This document shows, piece after piece, positions 49,912 to 58,311 of a stretch of DNA of 64,000 nt (positions within the stretch are counted from its first letter, which is position 1; the number at the start of each line of letters is the position of its first letter). The notes under the pieces were generated by a model. It saw nothing but the letters and a program-made list of their open reading frames with translations. It did not search any database and had not been told where the DNA came from. The stretch comes from Oscillospiraceae bacterium (GTDB lineage: Bacteria > Bacillota > Clostridia > Oscillospirales > Ruminococcaceae): assembly GCA_003531585.1 (NCBI GenBank), contig DQFX01000012.1, positions 1-64,000 of the forward strand. Reading direction: 5' to 3'. A program made the translations under genes and the position numbers.

Positions 49912-51360
49912 TCAGCCGATCTCGTCTGTGAGCTTCCCGACAGCCTTGTGCATGCGGTCGAGGGTATCCTGCTTGCCGAGAATCTTCGCAAGCTCCACGC
50001 CGCCGCCGGGGGTGACAGCCTTGCCGCTCAGCGCAACGCGCAGCGGATAGAGGTACAGACCGTTCTTCACGCCGTCTGCCTCGATCTGCTTGAAGAGCGC
50101 GTCATGGATATTTTCGGTGGTGAAATCCTGAATACCCTCGATAACGGGAATGAGCTTCTTAAGAGCCTCAAGGGAGGTCTGCGGAGTGGTTTTCATCTTC
50201 TTGCTGACGTACATGTCGATGGAATATTCCGGCATCTGGTCGATGAAGTCAACGCGCTCGGGGATATCGTTGAATACCTCAGTTCTGGGCTGAAGTCCTG
50301 CGCAGAGGAGCGGCATGTCGATATCGGTGCGCCTGCAGGTCTGGCGGATCCACGGCTCTGCGTACTCGATGAACTTCTCAAGCGGCAGGTTGCGGATATA
50401 AACAGCGTTTATCGCAGTGAGCTTCAGCGGGTCGAATATCGCCGGGGACTTGGAGATACCGGAAAGGTCGAACGCCTCGATCATCTCGTCCAGTGTGAAG
50501 ATCTCCTGCTCGCCCTTCGGAGCCCAGCCCAACAGCAGAATATAGTTCAGTATAGCTTCGGTGAGGTAGCCCTTTGCGCGGAAATCCTCAAAGGAAGCGT
50601 CGCCGTCGCGCTTGGACAGCTTGTGAGTAGCGTCGCGCATGATATGCTCAACGTGAATATAAACCGGAGGCTCCCAGCCGAACGCGGAGTAGAGCAGATT
50701 GTACTTCGGAGCGGAGGAAAGATACTCGTTGCCTCTTACGACGTGGGTAATGCCCATAGTGTGGTCGTCGACCACGTTTGCGAAGTTGTAGGTCGGCATT
50801 CCGTCGGACTTGAGCAGCACCTGGTCGTCCAGGTCGGTATTCTCGACCGTGATATCGCCGTATATCTCATCGTGGAACGTGGTGGTACCCTCGTTCGGGA
50901 TCTTCTGGCGGATAACGCAGGATTCGCCCGCGTCGTGGCGCTTATTAGCCTCTGCGGGGTCGAGATCGCGGCAGGGGCAGCGGTTAGCGGAGGCAAGACC
51001 GTTCGCGGTATCCTCGCTGCTGTCCTCGCTCTTGGTGCAGAAGCAGTAGTAAGCGTGGCCGCTCTCGACCAGCTTCTCCGCGTATTCCTTGAACATACCC
51101 ATGCGCTGGCTCTGAATATACGGGCCGCAGGGGCCGCCGATATCCGGACCCTCGTCCCAGTTCAGACCGCATGTCTTGAGGGTTCTGTATATAACATCAG
51201 TTGCGCCCTCAACGTAGCGTCCCTGGTCCGTGTCCTCGATACGGAGAATGAACTTTCCGTGGTTCTTTCTCGCGATGAGGTAAGTATACAGCGCGGTGCG
51301 CAGATTGCCTATATGCATGTACCCAGTAGGGCTGGGCGCAAATCTTGTCCTGACTTCCAT
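49912..51360 (-). CDS. gltX: Glutamyl-tRNA synthetase
   Basis: The start is the ATG at 51360 (MEVRTRFAPSPTGYMHIGN) after GGAAAGGAA, giving 482 residues; an in-frame upstream extension is ignored. The class I HIGH motif is HIGN, and the KMSKS-like motif is KLSKRDGD near 250. It charges tRNA-Glu and, in many Firmicutes, tRNA-Gln as the first step before amidation. It follows ribF at the end of the translation operon. Confidence 0.96.
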   Translation of the reverse strand: MEVRTRFAPSPTGYMHIGNLRTALYTYLIARKNHGKFILRIEDTDQGRYVEGATDVIYRTLKTCGLNWDEGPDIGGPCGPYIQSQRMGMFKEYAEKLVESGHAYYCFCTKSEDSSEDTANGLASANRCPCRDLDPAEANKRHDAGESCVIRQKIPNEGTTTFHDEIYGDITVENTDLDDQVLLKSDGMPTYNFANVVDDHTMGITHVVRGNEYLSSAPKYNLLYSAFGWEPPVYIHVEHIMRDATHKLSKRDGDASFEDFRAKGYLTEAILNYILLLGWAPKGEQEIFTLDEMIEAFDLSGISKSPAIFDPLKLTAINAVYIRNLPLEKFIEYAEPWIRQTCRRTDIDMPLLCAGLQPRTEVFNDIPERVDFIDQMPEYSIDMYVSKKMKTTPQTSLEALKKLIPVIEGIQDFTTENIHDALFKQIEADGVKNGLYLYPLRVALSGKAVTPGGGVELAKILGKQDTLDRMHKAVGKLTDEIG

Positions 51361-51438
51361 TTCTGTATTCCTTTCCTGCCGGTCTCCCGGCGTTTTGTGG
51401 CAGCTTCTTAAAACCGAATTCACAGTTTCAGAGGCGCA

Positions 51439-52359
51439 TTATTTAAGCGCTTCTTCCTTGTCGCGCGCTATCTGTGCTTTCAACTCGTCAAGTCCGGCGA
51501 ACTTGGCCTCCGGGCGTATAAAGCGCACCAGTGCGACCGCTATGTCCTGACCGTAAAGGTCGCCGTCAAAGCCGATGATGTAGGTCTCCATCACTGCGCC
51601 GGAGCCGTCCCGCCTGTGCTGGACGGTGGGCTTCACGCCGATGTTCGTGACCCCGTGGTACTGCTTCCCCGCCACCTCTACGTAGCTCTTGTAAACTCCG
51701 TAGCGCGGGATAATGTTCGTGTCCGGAATAACCTGGTTTATCGTCGGGAAATCAATAGTCCGTCCGATCTCGTTTCCCCGGATAACCGGCAGCCTGTACC
51801 ACAGCTCATAGCCCAGCAGCCGGTTAGCTTCTTCTATTTCTCCCCGGCGTATATGCTCGCGGATACGCGTGGAGCTTATCATCTTGCCGTCAAGGCAGAC
51901 GTCCTTCACCACCTCGACGCGCATTCCATACTTCGCGCCGATCTCCCCGAGCCTCTCCGGAGTGCCGCTGCCGCCCTTTCCGAACCGGAAATTGCTTCCG
52001 CAGCAGGCGAAGCCCGCGTTCAGCCGGTCGATAAGTATTTTCTTCACGAAGTCCTCGTCGGACAGCGCGCAGACCTCCGCAAAATCCGGCGCGTAGATGT
52101 ACTTCACGCCGATCTTCTGCATAAGTTCGCACTTGTTCTCGAACGAGATTATATCCTCCGGCCCGCGGAACTTCGGCAGCGTGGTGTCGCAGTTGAACGT
52201 GAACACCGCCGGTTTGAGCCCCTCCTGAGCCAGCGCCGTGCGTATAACGCCGACGTGTCCCAGGTGAAGCCCGTCAAAGTAACCCAGCGCGACGGCGGTC
52301 TTTTCCTCCGGGCGCAGGCTGCTGTTAGTTATGTCTATCAAATTAAATCCACCATTCAT
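51439..52359 (-). CDS. ribF: Bifunctional riboflavin kinase/FAD synthetase
   Basis: The 306-residue protein has the N-terminal FMN adenylyltransferase domain with GYFDGLHLGH (near 27, the nucleotide-binding HxGH) and ISSTRIREHI. The C-terminal kinase domain has PTINQVIPDTNIIPRYGVY and RRDGSGAVMETYI. It makes FMN and FAD from riboflavin. It lies 18 bases after truB, the usual order in Firmicutes. Confidence 0.95.
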   Translation of the reverse strand: MNGGFNLIDITNSSLRPEEKTAVALGYFDGLHLGHVGVIRTALAQEGLKPAVFTFNCDTTLPKFRGPEDIISFENKCELMQKIGVKYIYAPDFAEVCALSDEDFVKKILIDRLNAGFACCGSNFRFGKGGSGTPERLGEIGAKYGMRVEVVKDVCLDGKMISSTRIREHIRRGEIEEANRLLGYELWYRLPVIRGNEIGRTIDFPTINQVIPDTNIIPRYGVYKSYVEVAGKQYHGVTNIGVKPTVQHRRDGSGAVMETYIIGFDGDLYGQDIAVALVRFIRPEAKFAGLDELKAQIARDKEEALK

Positions 52360-52377
52360 ACCGGATACCCGGTATTT

Positions 52378-53262
52378 TTATTCCGAGCGGAACTGCTTGA
52401 TCGAAACCAGTTCCCCTTCAGCATTGATCTTTCCTACTCCGAGGAACTCCCCGCCGGCGGTAACTCTAGCCAGCTCGTCCACGGGGGCGCGCTTCAGCAG
52501 CCTTTCAGCGTCCAGACGTACGCCGTTGAGGTACATTCTTGTCTGCACCTCGTCCAGGGGTATCTCAGGAAGCGGCGCGAACAGCTCCGAAACCGGAAGC
52601 AGCCACTTTTCGAGCCTCTCCGGGGAAGCATTCCGCACCTCGTCCAGCTCGTGGCACTGTTCCAGAGTGAAGCCGCAGCTTTTCGTCCTGCACAGGCTTG
52701 TCATGACCGCGCCGGTGCAGACGCTCTCGCCGATGTCGTTTATCAGCGTGCGGATATAGGTGCCGCCGGAGCAGTCCACGTCGAGAACTCCGTCTGTCCC
52801 GTCAAAGCTGACCAGCTCCAAGCGGGATATCGTCGCAGGGCGCGGCTTGCGCTCCACTTCGATACCGCGGCGCGCCAGGTCGCAGAGCTTCTGCCCGTTG
52901 ACCTTCAGCGCGGAGTACATCGGAGGCACCTGCATGATGTCGCCCCGGAAATCGTCCAGGGCGAACCTCATCTCGTCCTCGGAAATGCCGTTCTCACAGC
53001 GCGAGCGGAGCTTCCCCCAGATGTCCTGGGTATCCGAAACGAATCCCAGCCGGAACCCGGCCCGGTAGCTCTTGCTGTTGTCCGGAACCAGGTCGACCGC
53101 CTTCGTAGCGCCGCCTACGAACACCGGGAGCACCCCGGTAGCCATCGGGTCGAGAGTCCCCCCGTGCCCGATTTTCTTAGTCCCGAAAGCCCTTCTCATG
53201 GAAGCCACCACGTCGAACGAGGTGAACTCCTGGGGCTTGTTTATGCAGATTATTCCGGTCAT
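52378..53262 (-). CDS. truB: tRNA pseudouridine 55 synthase
   Basis: The 294-residue protein begins GIICINKPQEFTSFDVV and has GHGGTLDPMATGVLPV with the catalytic Asp (near 39), the YRAGFRLG block and CSGGTYIRTLINDIG. It makes pseudouridine in the T-loop of tRNAs. It overlaps the nrnA stop by 4 bases (ATGA), indicating translational coupling. Confidence 0.96.
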   Translation of the reverse strand: MTGIICINKPQEFTSFDVVASMRRAFGTKKIGHGGTLDPMATGVLPVFVGGATKAVDLVPDNSKSYRAGFRLGFVSDTQDIWGKLRSRCENGISEDEMRFALDDFRGDIMQVPPMYSALKVNGQKLCDLARRGIEVERKPRPATISRLELVSFDGTDGVLDVDCSGGTYIRTLINDIGESVCTGAVMTSLCRTKSCGFTLEQCHELDEVRNASPERLEKWLLPVSELFAPLPEIPLDEVQTRMYLNGVRLDAERLLKRAPVDELARVTAGGEFLGVGKINAEGELVSIKQFRSE

Positions 53263-54221
53263 ATCGAGTTACCGAGCGCCTTGGCGCATGCCCATACTAT
53301 TTTCTTCTCCGCGTCCTCAAGCGTGGTTTCGAACGCGCAGCCTGCGGCTCTTGCATGACCTCCGCCGCCGAACTGCTGAGCGATAGCGGAAACGTCCGCG
53401 TTCTCGCTCGAGCGCAGGGAAACCTTGTAGAATCCCGGAGTTTTCTCCTTTATGCAGATACCGATATCCACGCCCTCTATCTGGCGCGGTATCGCGGAAA
53501 GCGCGCCGACGTCCTCGCTGTCTATGCCCTCGATGGAGTCGATGAGCGACTGCGTAACATCTATCACGGCTATCCTGCCGCCAACGTAGTAGCGTATTCT
53601 GCTGAGCGCGAGCTGCTCGAGCTTAAGTCTGCCCTGGCTCTTCATATCGAACATCGCGTAGTTTATCGGCACGATGTCGGCGCCGAGCTTTATCAGCTCT
53701 GCGGCGTAGACATGGGTCTGCGGCGAGGTGTTGCTGTACTTGAAGCAGCCGCTGTCCGTCGCGATTCCTGTGTAAAGGCTGTCCGCGATGGAGCTTGTTA
53801 TCCTTACTTCCTTCATGGAGCTGAGCAGCTCGAACATCAGCTCGGCAGCCGCCGCGTACTCCGGAGCAAGCAGCAGCCGCTCGGCGTATTCGGTATTGCT
53901 GACGTGGTGATCTATGCAGAGCTGGGTTTTCTCGCCGACCTCGCGCATTCCGTAAAGCAGCTTTGTATCTGCAACGTCCACGGCCACAATGGTCTCCGGC
54001 TCGAACTCCTGCTCCTTCAGTTCGCGGAACATATACCCGAACTTCTTCGGTAACGGGTCGGGGCACGCGGTCCTGGCTAGCTTGCCTATCTGCTGGAGCG
54101 CGCCGCAGAGCGCAGTTCCGCAGCCGACCGTATCTCCGTCGGGGCTGCCGTGCATAAGGATAAGGAAGCGGTCGTGCTCACGAAGGAAATTCGCCGCTTC
54201 GTTAAGGTCAATTCTCCTCAT
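53259..54221 (-). CDS. nrnA: DHH-family oligoribonuclease/pAp phosphatase NrnA
   Basis: The 320-residue protein has the DHH-DHHA1 plan: HGSPDGDTVGCGTALC (motif I), VDVAD (motif II), CIDHHVSNTEY (DHH motif near 104), GIATDSGCFKYSNT (motif IV) and the C-terminal FGGGGHARAAGC. It degrades nano-RNA and 3'-phosphoadenosine 5'-phosphate. It overlaps the end of rbfA by 14 bases; rbfA-nrnA-truB is a standard Firmicutes order. Confidence 0.94.
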   Translation of the reverse strand: MRRIDLNEAANFLREHDRFLILMHGSPDGDTVGCGTALCGALQQIGKLARTACPDPLPKKFGYMFRELKEQEFEPETIVAVDVADTKLLYGMREVGEKTQLCIDHHVSNTEYAERLLLAPEYAAAAELMFELLSSMKEVRITSSIADSLYTGIATDSGCFKYSNTSPQTHVYAAELIKLGADIVPINYAMFDMKSQGRLKLEQLALSRIRYYVGGRIAVIDVTQSLIDSIEGIDSEDVGALSAIPRQIEGVDIGICIKEKTPGFYKVSLRSSENADVSAIAQQFGGGGHARAAGCAFETTLEDAEKKIVWACAKALGNSI

Positions 54222-54603
54222 CAGGCTCCTCCGCTTCTTCGTTCGCCGTATCCTCTACAGGCTTGGGAAGTCCTGCGATTATCTTTTCAATGTGCTCGCT
54301 GTATTCAAGGGAATTATCCGGCAGGAATATGAACTCCGGCATTTTTCTCATGCGGATCCTTGCCGCGATCTCTCTCTTGAAATATCCGGAAGCGGCGGTC
54401 ATGCCCTCCACAGCCTTTGCGGTTCTCCCCTCGCCGCCGAGGCACGCGATGTGTACCTTGCAGTAGGAAAGGTCGCTGGTAAGCTCACAGTGAGTTACCG
54501 TTACAAAATTCTTTGATACTCTCGGGTCCTTCACGCCGCTCACAGCCGCGGAAAGCTCCCTCTTTATATCCTCGGAAAGTCTTTTTAAGTTGAAATTAGC
54601 CAT
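54208..54603 (-). CDS. rbfA: Ribosome-binding factor A
   Basis: The start is the ATG at 54603 after AGGGAGGTTTT, giving 131 residues. Recognisable elements are RLSEDIKRELSAAVSGVKDPR near the N-terminus, VTHCELTSDLSYCKVHIACLG and RIRMRKMPEFIFLPDNSLEY. RbfA helps 16S rRNA maturation in 30S assembly. The acidic C-terminal tail (EEAEEPDEEN) is longer than in most homologues. It follows infB. Confidence 0.94.
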   Translation of the reverse strand: MANFNLKRLSEDIKRELSAAVSGVKDPRVSKNFVTVTHCELTSDLSYCKVHIACLGGEGRTAKAVEGMTAASGYFKREIAARIRMRKMPEFIFLPDNSLEYSEHIEKIIAGLPKPVEDTANEEAEEPDEEN

Positions 54604-54644
54604 AAAACCTCCCTGTGTGCGGCTCATGCCGCGTCGGAAAACAC

Positions 54645-54681
54645 CGCCGGGGCGCGGAACGCTCCGAACCCGCAGCCGGCG
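54645..54681 (-). other. GC-rich hairpin between infB and rbfA
   Basis: CGCCGG (54676-54681) and CCGGCG (54645-54650) pair on the minus strand, with inner GC-rich pairing. GTGTTTT follows. It may attenuate read-through from infB to rbfA. Confidence 0.4.
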
Positions 54682-54684
54682 TTA

Positions 54685-57600
54685 TCAGTCTCTGTATTCT
54701 TCCATTGTATACGCCTCGAAGATATCGCCGACCTTGATATCGGTGAACTTCTCAAGGCTGATACCGCACTCGTAGCCCGCAGCGACTTCCTTGACGGAAT
54801 CCTTGAAGCGCTGGAGACCTGCGATCTTGTCGTCGCCGACGATGATACCGTCGCGCACGATACGAACCTGACCGTTTCTGGTGACCTTGCCGTCGAGGAC
54901 GTAGGAACCAGCAACGATACCAACGTTGGTGATCTTGTAGACCTGGCGTACCTCAACTCTGCCGAGGTCGACCTCTCTGAACTTCGGAGCAAGCATGCCC
55001 TTCATTGCGGCGGTGATATCCTCGATAGCGTCGTAAATTACGCGGTAAAGGCGGATCTCGATGCCGTCGCGCTTTGCGTTGTCCTGAGCGGACGGGTGAG
55101 GTCTTACGTTGAAGCCAACGATGATAGCTCCGGAAGCCGCAGCGAGCATAACGTCGCTCTCGCTTACAGCGCCGACCGCACCGTGAATAACGCGTACGCG
55201 CACTTCCTCGTTGGAGAGCTTCTCAAGGGACTGCTTGACAGCCTCGACGGAGCCCTGTACGTCTGCCTTGACGATGATCGGAAGCTCCTTGACGGTGCCT
55301 TCCTCGATGGAGGAGAACAGGTTGTCAAGAGTTACCTGGTGGTAAGCCTTGAACTGCTCTTCCTTAGCTTCCTGGCGGCGCTTCTCAACGAGTTCCCTTG
55401 CGAGCTTCTCGTCCTCTACAGCGGCGAATGTATCGCCTGCGGAGGGAACGTCCGCGAGACCCATGATCTCAACAGGAACGGACGGGCCAGCTTCCTTGAC
55501 GGTTCTGCCCTTGTCGTCGCGCATTACGCGCACTCTGCCGACGGACATACCCGCGATGAGCACGTCGCCTGCGTGGAGAGTACCGTTCTGAACCAGCACG
55601 GTAGCGATAGGACCTCTGCCCTTATCCAGACGTGCCTCGATGACCGCACCAGTAGCGAGTCTGTCGGGGTTAGCCTTGAGCTCGAGTACGTCTGCGGTAA
55701 GGCATACCATCTCAAGCAGGGTGTTGATGCCCTCGCCGGTCTTAGCGGAAACAGGAACGCAGATAACGTCGCCGCCCCACTCCTCGCAAACGAGGTCATA
55801 CTTGGTCAGCTCTTCCTTTATCTTGTCGGGGTTTGCGCCTTCCTTATCCATCTTGTTGATGGCAACGATGATAGAAACTCCGGCTGCCTTCGCGTGGTTG
55901 ATAGCCTCAACGGTCTGCGGCATGATACCGTCGTCCGCAGCAACTACCAGGATAGCGATATCGGTAACGCTCGCGCCGCGCGCTCTCATTGAGGTAAACG
56001 CCTCGTGACCCGGGGTATCCAGGAATGTGATGTCGCGGTCGTTGATATGCACTCTGTACGCGCCGATGTGCTGTGTGATACCGCCAGCCTCGGTGGTGGT
56101 AACGCTTGCGTGTCTGATATAGTCGAGCAGCGAGGTCTTGCCGTGGTCAACGTGACCCATTACAACAACGACCGGATCACGCGGCTGAAGGCTCTCGGGA
56201 TCGTCGGGAGTATCCTCGAACAGACGCTCCTCGATGGTAACGACAACTTCCTTCTCGACCTTTGCGCCGAGTTCCTCGGCAACGAGGGAAGCGGTATCGA
56301 AGTCGATTGTCTCGTTGAGGTTAGCCATAACGCCGAGGTTGAACAGCTTCTTGATGACCTCTGTAGCTGTTACCTTCAGGCGGGAAGCCAGCTCGGAAAC
56401 AACGATCTCGTCCGGGATCTGCACCTTGAGCTGCTGCTTTCTTGCACGCTCAAGCTCCAGACGCTTGAGCTTCTGAGCCTCGGTCTCGCGCTTGCTGTTG
56501 TAGGGCTTGCCCTTCTGCTGGGACTTCTGCTGTATCTTCTGCTTGCGCTGGAAGCTCTCGTTGCTCATGCGGGAAGCGGGAGCGATGGTCTCGTAGCGCT
56601 CGTTGTACTTGTCAAGCTCAACATAGCTGCCGCGGGTGTCGACCATCTTTGTGACCTGCTCGCCGCGCTGAACAGCCTCGCCCTTCTGCTTCTGCATGGG
56701 CGGAGTGTTCACCTTGATCTTGGAGGAGTCGATAGCGGGCTTCTTGATGTTCTGCTTTGCAGAATCAGCCAGCGGGTTAACGGCTTCCTTGCGGACCTCG
56801 CCGCGGTTGTCGCGGTTGAAGCCGCCGTTTCTGTTATTGTTGAACGCGGGGCGGTCGCCGCTGCGGTTGTTATTGAACGCCGGACGGTCGCCGTTTCTAT
56901 TGCCGTTGAATGCAGGGCGGTCGCCGTTTCTGTTATTGTTGAATGCGGGACGGTCGCCGTTGTTATTGTCGCGGTTAAATCCGGGACGATCGCCGCGGTT
57001 GTTGTTGAACTGCGGTCTGTCGCCGTTATTTCCGTCGCGGTTAAATCCGGGGCGGTCGCCGCTGCGGTTATTGTTGAACGGTCTGTCGCCGCGGTTATTG
57101 TTATTGAACTGCTGGCGGTCGCCGTTGGCTCTGGGAGCGGGTCTGTCCTGACGCTCCTGCTGAGCGGGCTTCTGCTCGGGCTTGGACTCCGCCTTTGCTT
57201 CCGGCTTCGGCTCGGGCTTTTCTTCCGGCTTGGTTTCGGGCTTTTCTTCTGCCTTGACCTCCGGCTTTGCCTCGGACTTGGGCTCTGCCTTGACTTCAGG
57301 CTTAGGCTCCGGCTTCGCTTCGGTCTTTGCTTCTGCCTTGGGAGCGGTCTTTGCTTCCGGCTTGGTCTCGGACTTTACTTCGGGCTTTGCCTCTGTCTTT
57401 GCTTCAGCCTTAGGCTCCTCTGCGGGAGCTTCTTCCTTCTTTGCGGCAGGCTTCTTTCTTGCGGCAGGCTTCTTCTCCTCTGCCTTAGGCTTCTCGGTTT
57501 TCTTGTCAGCGGTAGCCTTGAAATATTCGTCAAAGTCCTTGACTTCACCCTTCTTCGAGAACACCTCGAGAACGTAGCTAACCTCCTGATCCGTAAGGGA

Positions 57601-57717
57601 GGTCTGCGCCTTCTTAGTTCCCTCGAACGCACCCTCGAGCAGCTCAATGACTGCGCTGCGGTCTGCGCCGATATCAGCCGCTATATCCTGTACACGATAC
57701 TTTTTGTTATTTGGCAA
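54685..57717 (-). CDS. infB: Translation initiation factor IF-2 with long disordered N-terminal extension
   Basis: The 1010-residue protein has an IF2_N helical domain (1-60), a Lys/Glu/Pro/Ala-rich segment (70-190), an Asn/Arg/Gly/Asp repeat region built on NGDRPAFNNNR units (about 195-315), and a second IF2_N domain with IPDEIVVSELASRLKVTATE (near 440). The GTPase core follows: GHVDHGKTSLLD, DTPGHEAFT and NKMDKEG. The C-terminal domains then bind initiator tRNA. The core is canonical; the extension makes it longer than the 890-residue E. coli IF-2. It lies in the nusA operon. Confidence 0.97.
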   Translation of the reverse strand: MPNNKKYRVQDIAADIGADRSAVIELLEGAFEGTKKAQTSLTDQEVSYVLEVFSKKGEVKDFDEYFKATADKKTEKPKAEEKKPAARKKPAAKKEEAPAEEPKAEAKTEAKPEVKSETKPEAKTAPKAEAKTEAKPEPKPEVKAEPKSEAKPEVKAEEKPETKPEEKPEPKPEAKAESKPEQKPAQQERQDRPAPRANGDRQQFNNNNRGDRPFNNNRSGDRPGFNRDGNNGDRPQFNNNRGDRPGFNRDNNNGDRPAFNNNRNGDRPAFNGNRNGDRPAFNNNRSGDRPAFNNNRNGGFNRDNRGEVRKEAVNPLADSAKQNIKKPAIDSSKIKVNTPPMQKQKGEAVQRGEQVTKMVDTRGSYVELDKYNERYETIAPASRMSNESFQRKQKIQQKSQQKGKPYNSKRETEAQKLKRLELERARKQQLKVQIPDEIVVSELASRLKVTATEVIKKLFNLGVMANLNETIDFDTASLVAEELGAKVEKEVVVTIEERLFEDTPDDPESLQPRDPVVVVMGHVDHGKTSLLDYIRHASVTTTEAGGITQHIGAYRVHINDRDITFLDTPGHEAFTSMRARGASVTDIAILVVAADDGIMPQTVEAINHAKAAGVSIIVAINKMDKEGANPDKIKEELTKYDLVCEEWGGDVICVPVSAKTGEGINTLLEMVCLTADVLELKANPDRLATGAVIEARLDKGRGPIATVLVQNGTLHAGDVLIAGMSVGRVRVMRDDKGRTVKEAGPSVPVEIMGLADVPSAGDTFAAVEDEKLARELVEKRRQEAKEEQFKAYHQVTLDNLFSSIEEGTVKELPIIVKADVQGSVEAVKQSLEKLSNEEVRVRVIHGAVGAVSESDVMLAAASGAIIVGFNVRPHPSAQDNAKRDGIEIRLYRVIYDAIEDITAAMKGMLAPKFREVDLGRVEVRQVYKITNVGIVAGSYVLDGKVTRNGQVRIVRDGIIVGDDKIAGLQRFKDSVKEVAAGYECGISLEKFTDIKVGDIFEAYTMEEYRD
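56790..57120 (-). repeat. Tandem coding repeats in infB (Asn-Gly-Asp-Arg-Pro units)
   Basis: About ten imperfect units of 33-48 bases encode F-N-N-N-R-x-G-D-R-P variants. Codon use varies between units, so the array is old or selected at protein level. Not a CRISPR: no constant repeat and no unique spacers. Confidence 0.85.
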
Positions 57718-57734
57718 TGTAACTTTCCTCCATA

Positions 57735-58040
57735 CTATTCACTTATATGTCTTGTGATAGAGCCGTAAAGACCCGCGTCGAGCACCAGAAAGATACCCGT
57801 GCGCTTTCCGACAGCTTCCTTCGCGTCGTCCATCGTGAAATCTCCGTGGACGACCGGTGTGCCGCGCTTCTCTGCATGAAAGCAGATCTCCTTTTCTGTT
57901 TTCGGCGACACGTCCGAAGCCAGAATAATGCCCGCTGCCTTTGACTTAGGCGCATTCATTTCCTGCACAGCCGCGTCAAAGCCCATAACGAGCTTTCCGG
58001 CACGGCGGCAAAGGCAGATCGTCGAAAGTTCCTTATTTAT
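57735..58040 (-). CDS. ylxQ: YlxQ-type ribosomal protein L7Ae-like protein, apparent ATA start
   Basis: An ATG at 57986 gives only 83 residues and would remove the first helix of the L7Ae fold. The frame is open upstream to a stop, and extends the protein by KELSTICLCRRAGKLVMG, which matches the family opening (LLGLARRAGKLV-type). The only plausible start there is ATA at 58040, 10 bases after AAAAGGAG, giving 101 residues, the normal family length. L7Ae-like proteins bind kink-turn RNA. It overlaps the ylxR stop by 8 bases. Frame and family are sure; the start codon is inferred. Confidence 0.8.
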   Translation of the reverse strand: MNKELSTICLCRRAGKLVMGFDAAVQEMNAPKSKAAGIILASDVSPKTEKEICFHAEKRGTPVVHGDFTMDDAKEAVGKRTGIFLVLDAGLYGSITRHISE

Positions 58041-58302
58041 CCGAGGTCAGCTCCTTTTCGAGAATTTCATATATATCATCGGGAATAGCGCATTTCAGAC
58101 CGCGTTCCAGCTTTCTGCCCTTCCTAGCCAGTTCAAGGCATTCCCTGCTCCGGCAGAGGTACGCGCCGCGTCCCGGTTTCTTTCCGGTGAGGTCTACGGA
58201 GAGCTCGCCCTCCTTGCTGCGGACTATCCTCACCGCGCCTTTTTTTCCTATCATTTCACCGCAGCCTATGCACTTACGCATCGGAACGTGCTTTTCCTGC
58301 AT
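58033..58302 (-). CDS. ylxR: YlxR-family RNA-binding protein
   Basis: The 89-residue protein has the family pattern: HVPMRKCIGCGEMIGKKGAVRIVR near the start and GRGAYLCRSRECLELARKGRKLERGL in the second half. YlxR binds RNA, and recent work links the family to RNase P modulation. It lies 9 bases after nusA and overlaps ylxQ, as in most Firmicutes. Confidence 0.93.
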   Translation of the reverse strand: MQEKHVPMRKCIGCGEMIGKKGAVRIVRSKEGELSVDLTGKKPGRGAYLCRSRECLELARKGRKLERGLKCAIPDDIYEILEKELTSDK

Positions 58303-58311
58303 GGCGGCTCC

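Noticed and set aside
49873..51411. 512-codon plus-strand open frame
   Set aside because: Antisense shadow of gltX.
51616..53358. 580-codon plus-strand open frame
   Set aside because: Antisense shadow spanning ribF and truB, both clearly identified on the minus strand.
56790..57120. Possible CRISPR array from regularly spaced similar units
   Set aside because: Units are contiguous, imperfect and in frame with infB; there are no unique spacers and no cas genes.
56005..57768. 587-codon plus-strand open frame rich in Leu and Val
   Set aside because: Antisense of the infB repeat and G-domain region; composition mirrors the repeats.
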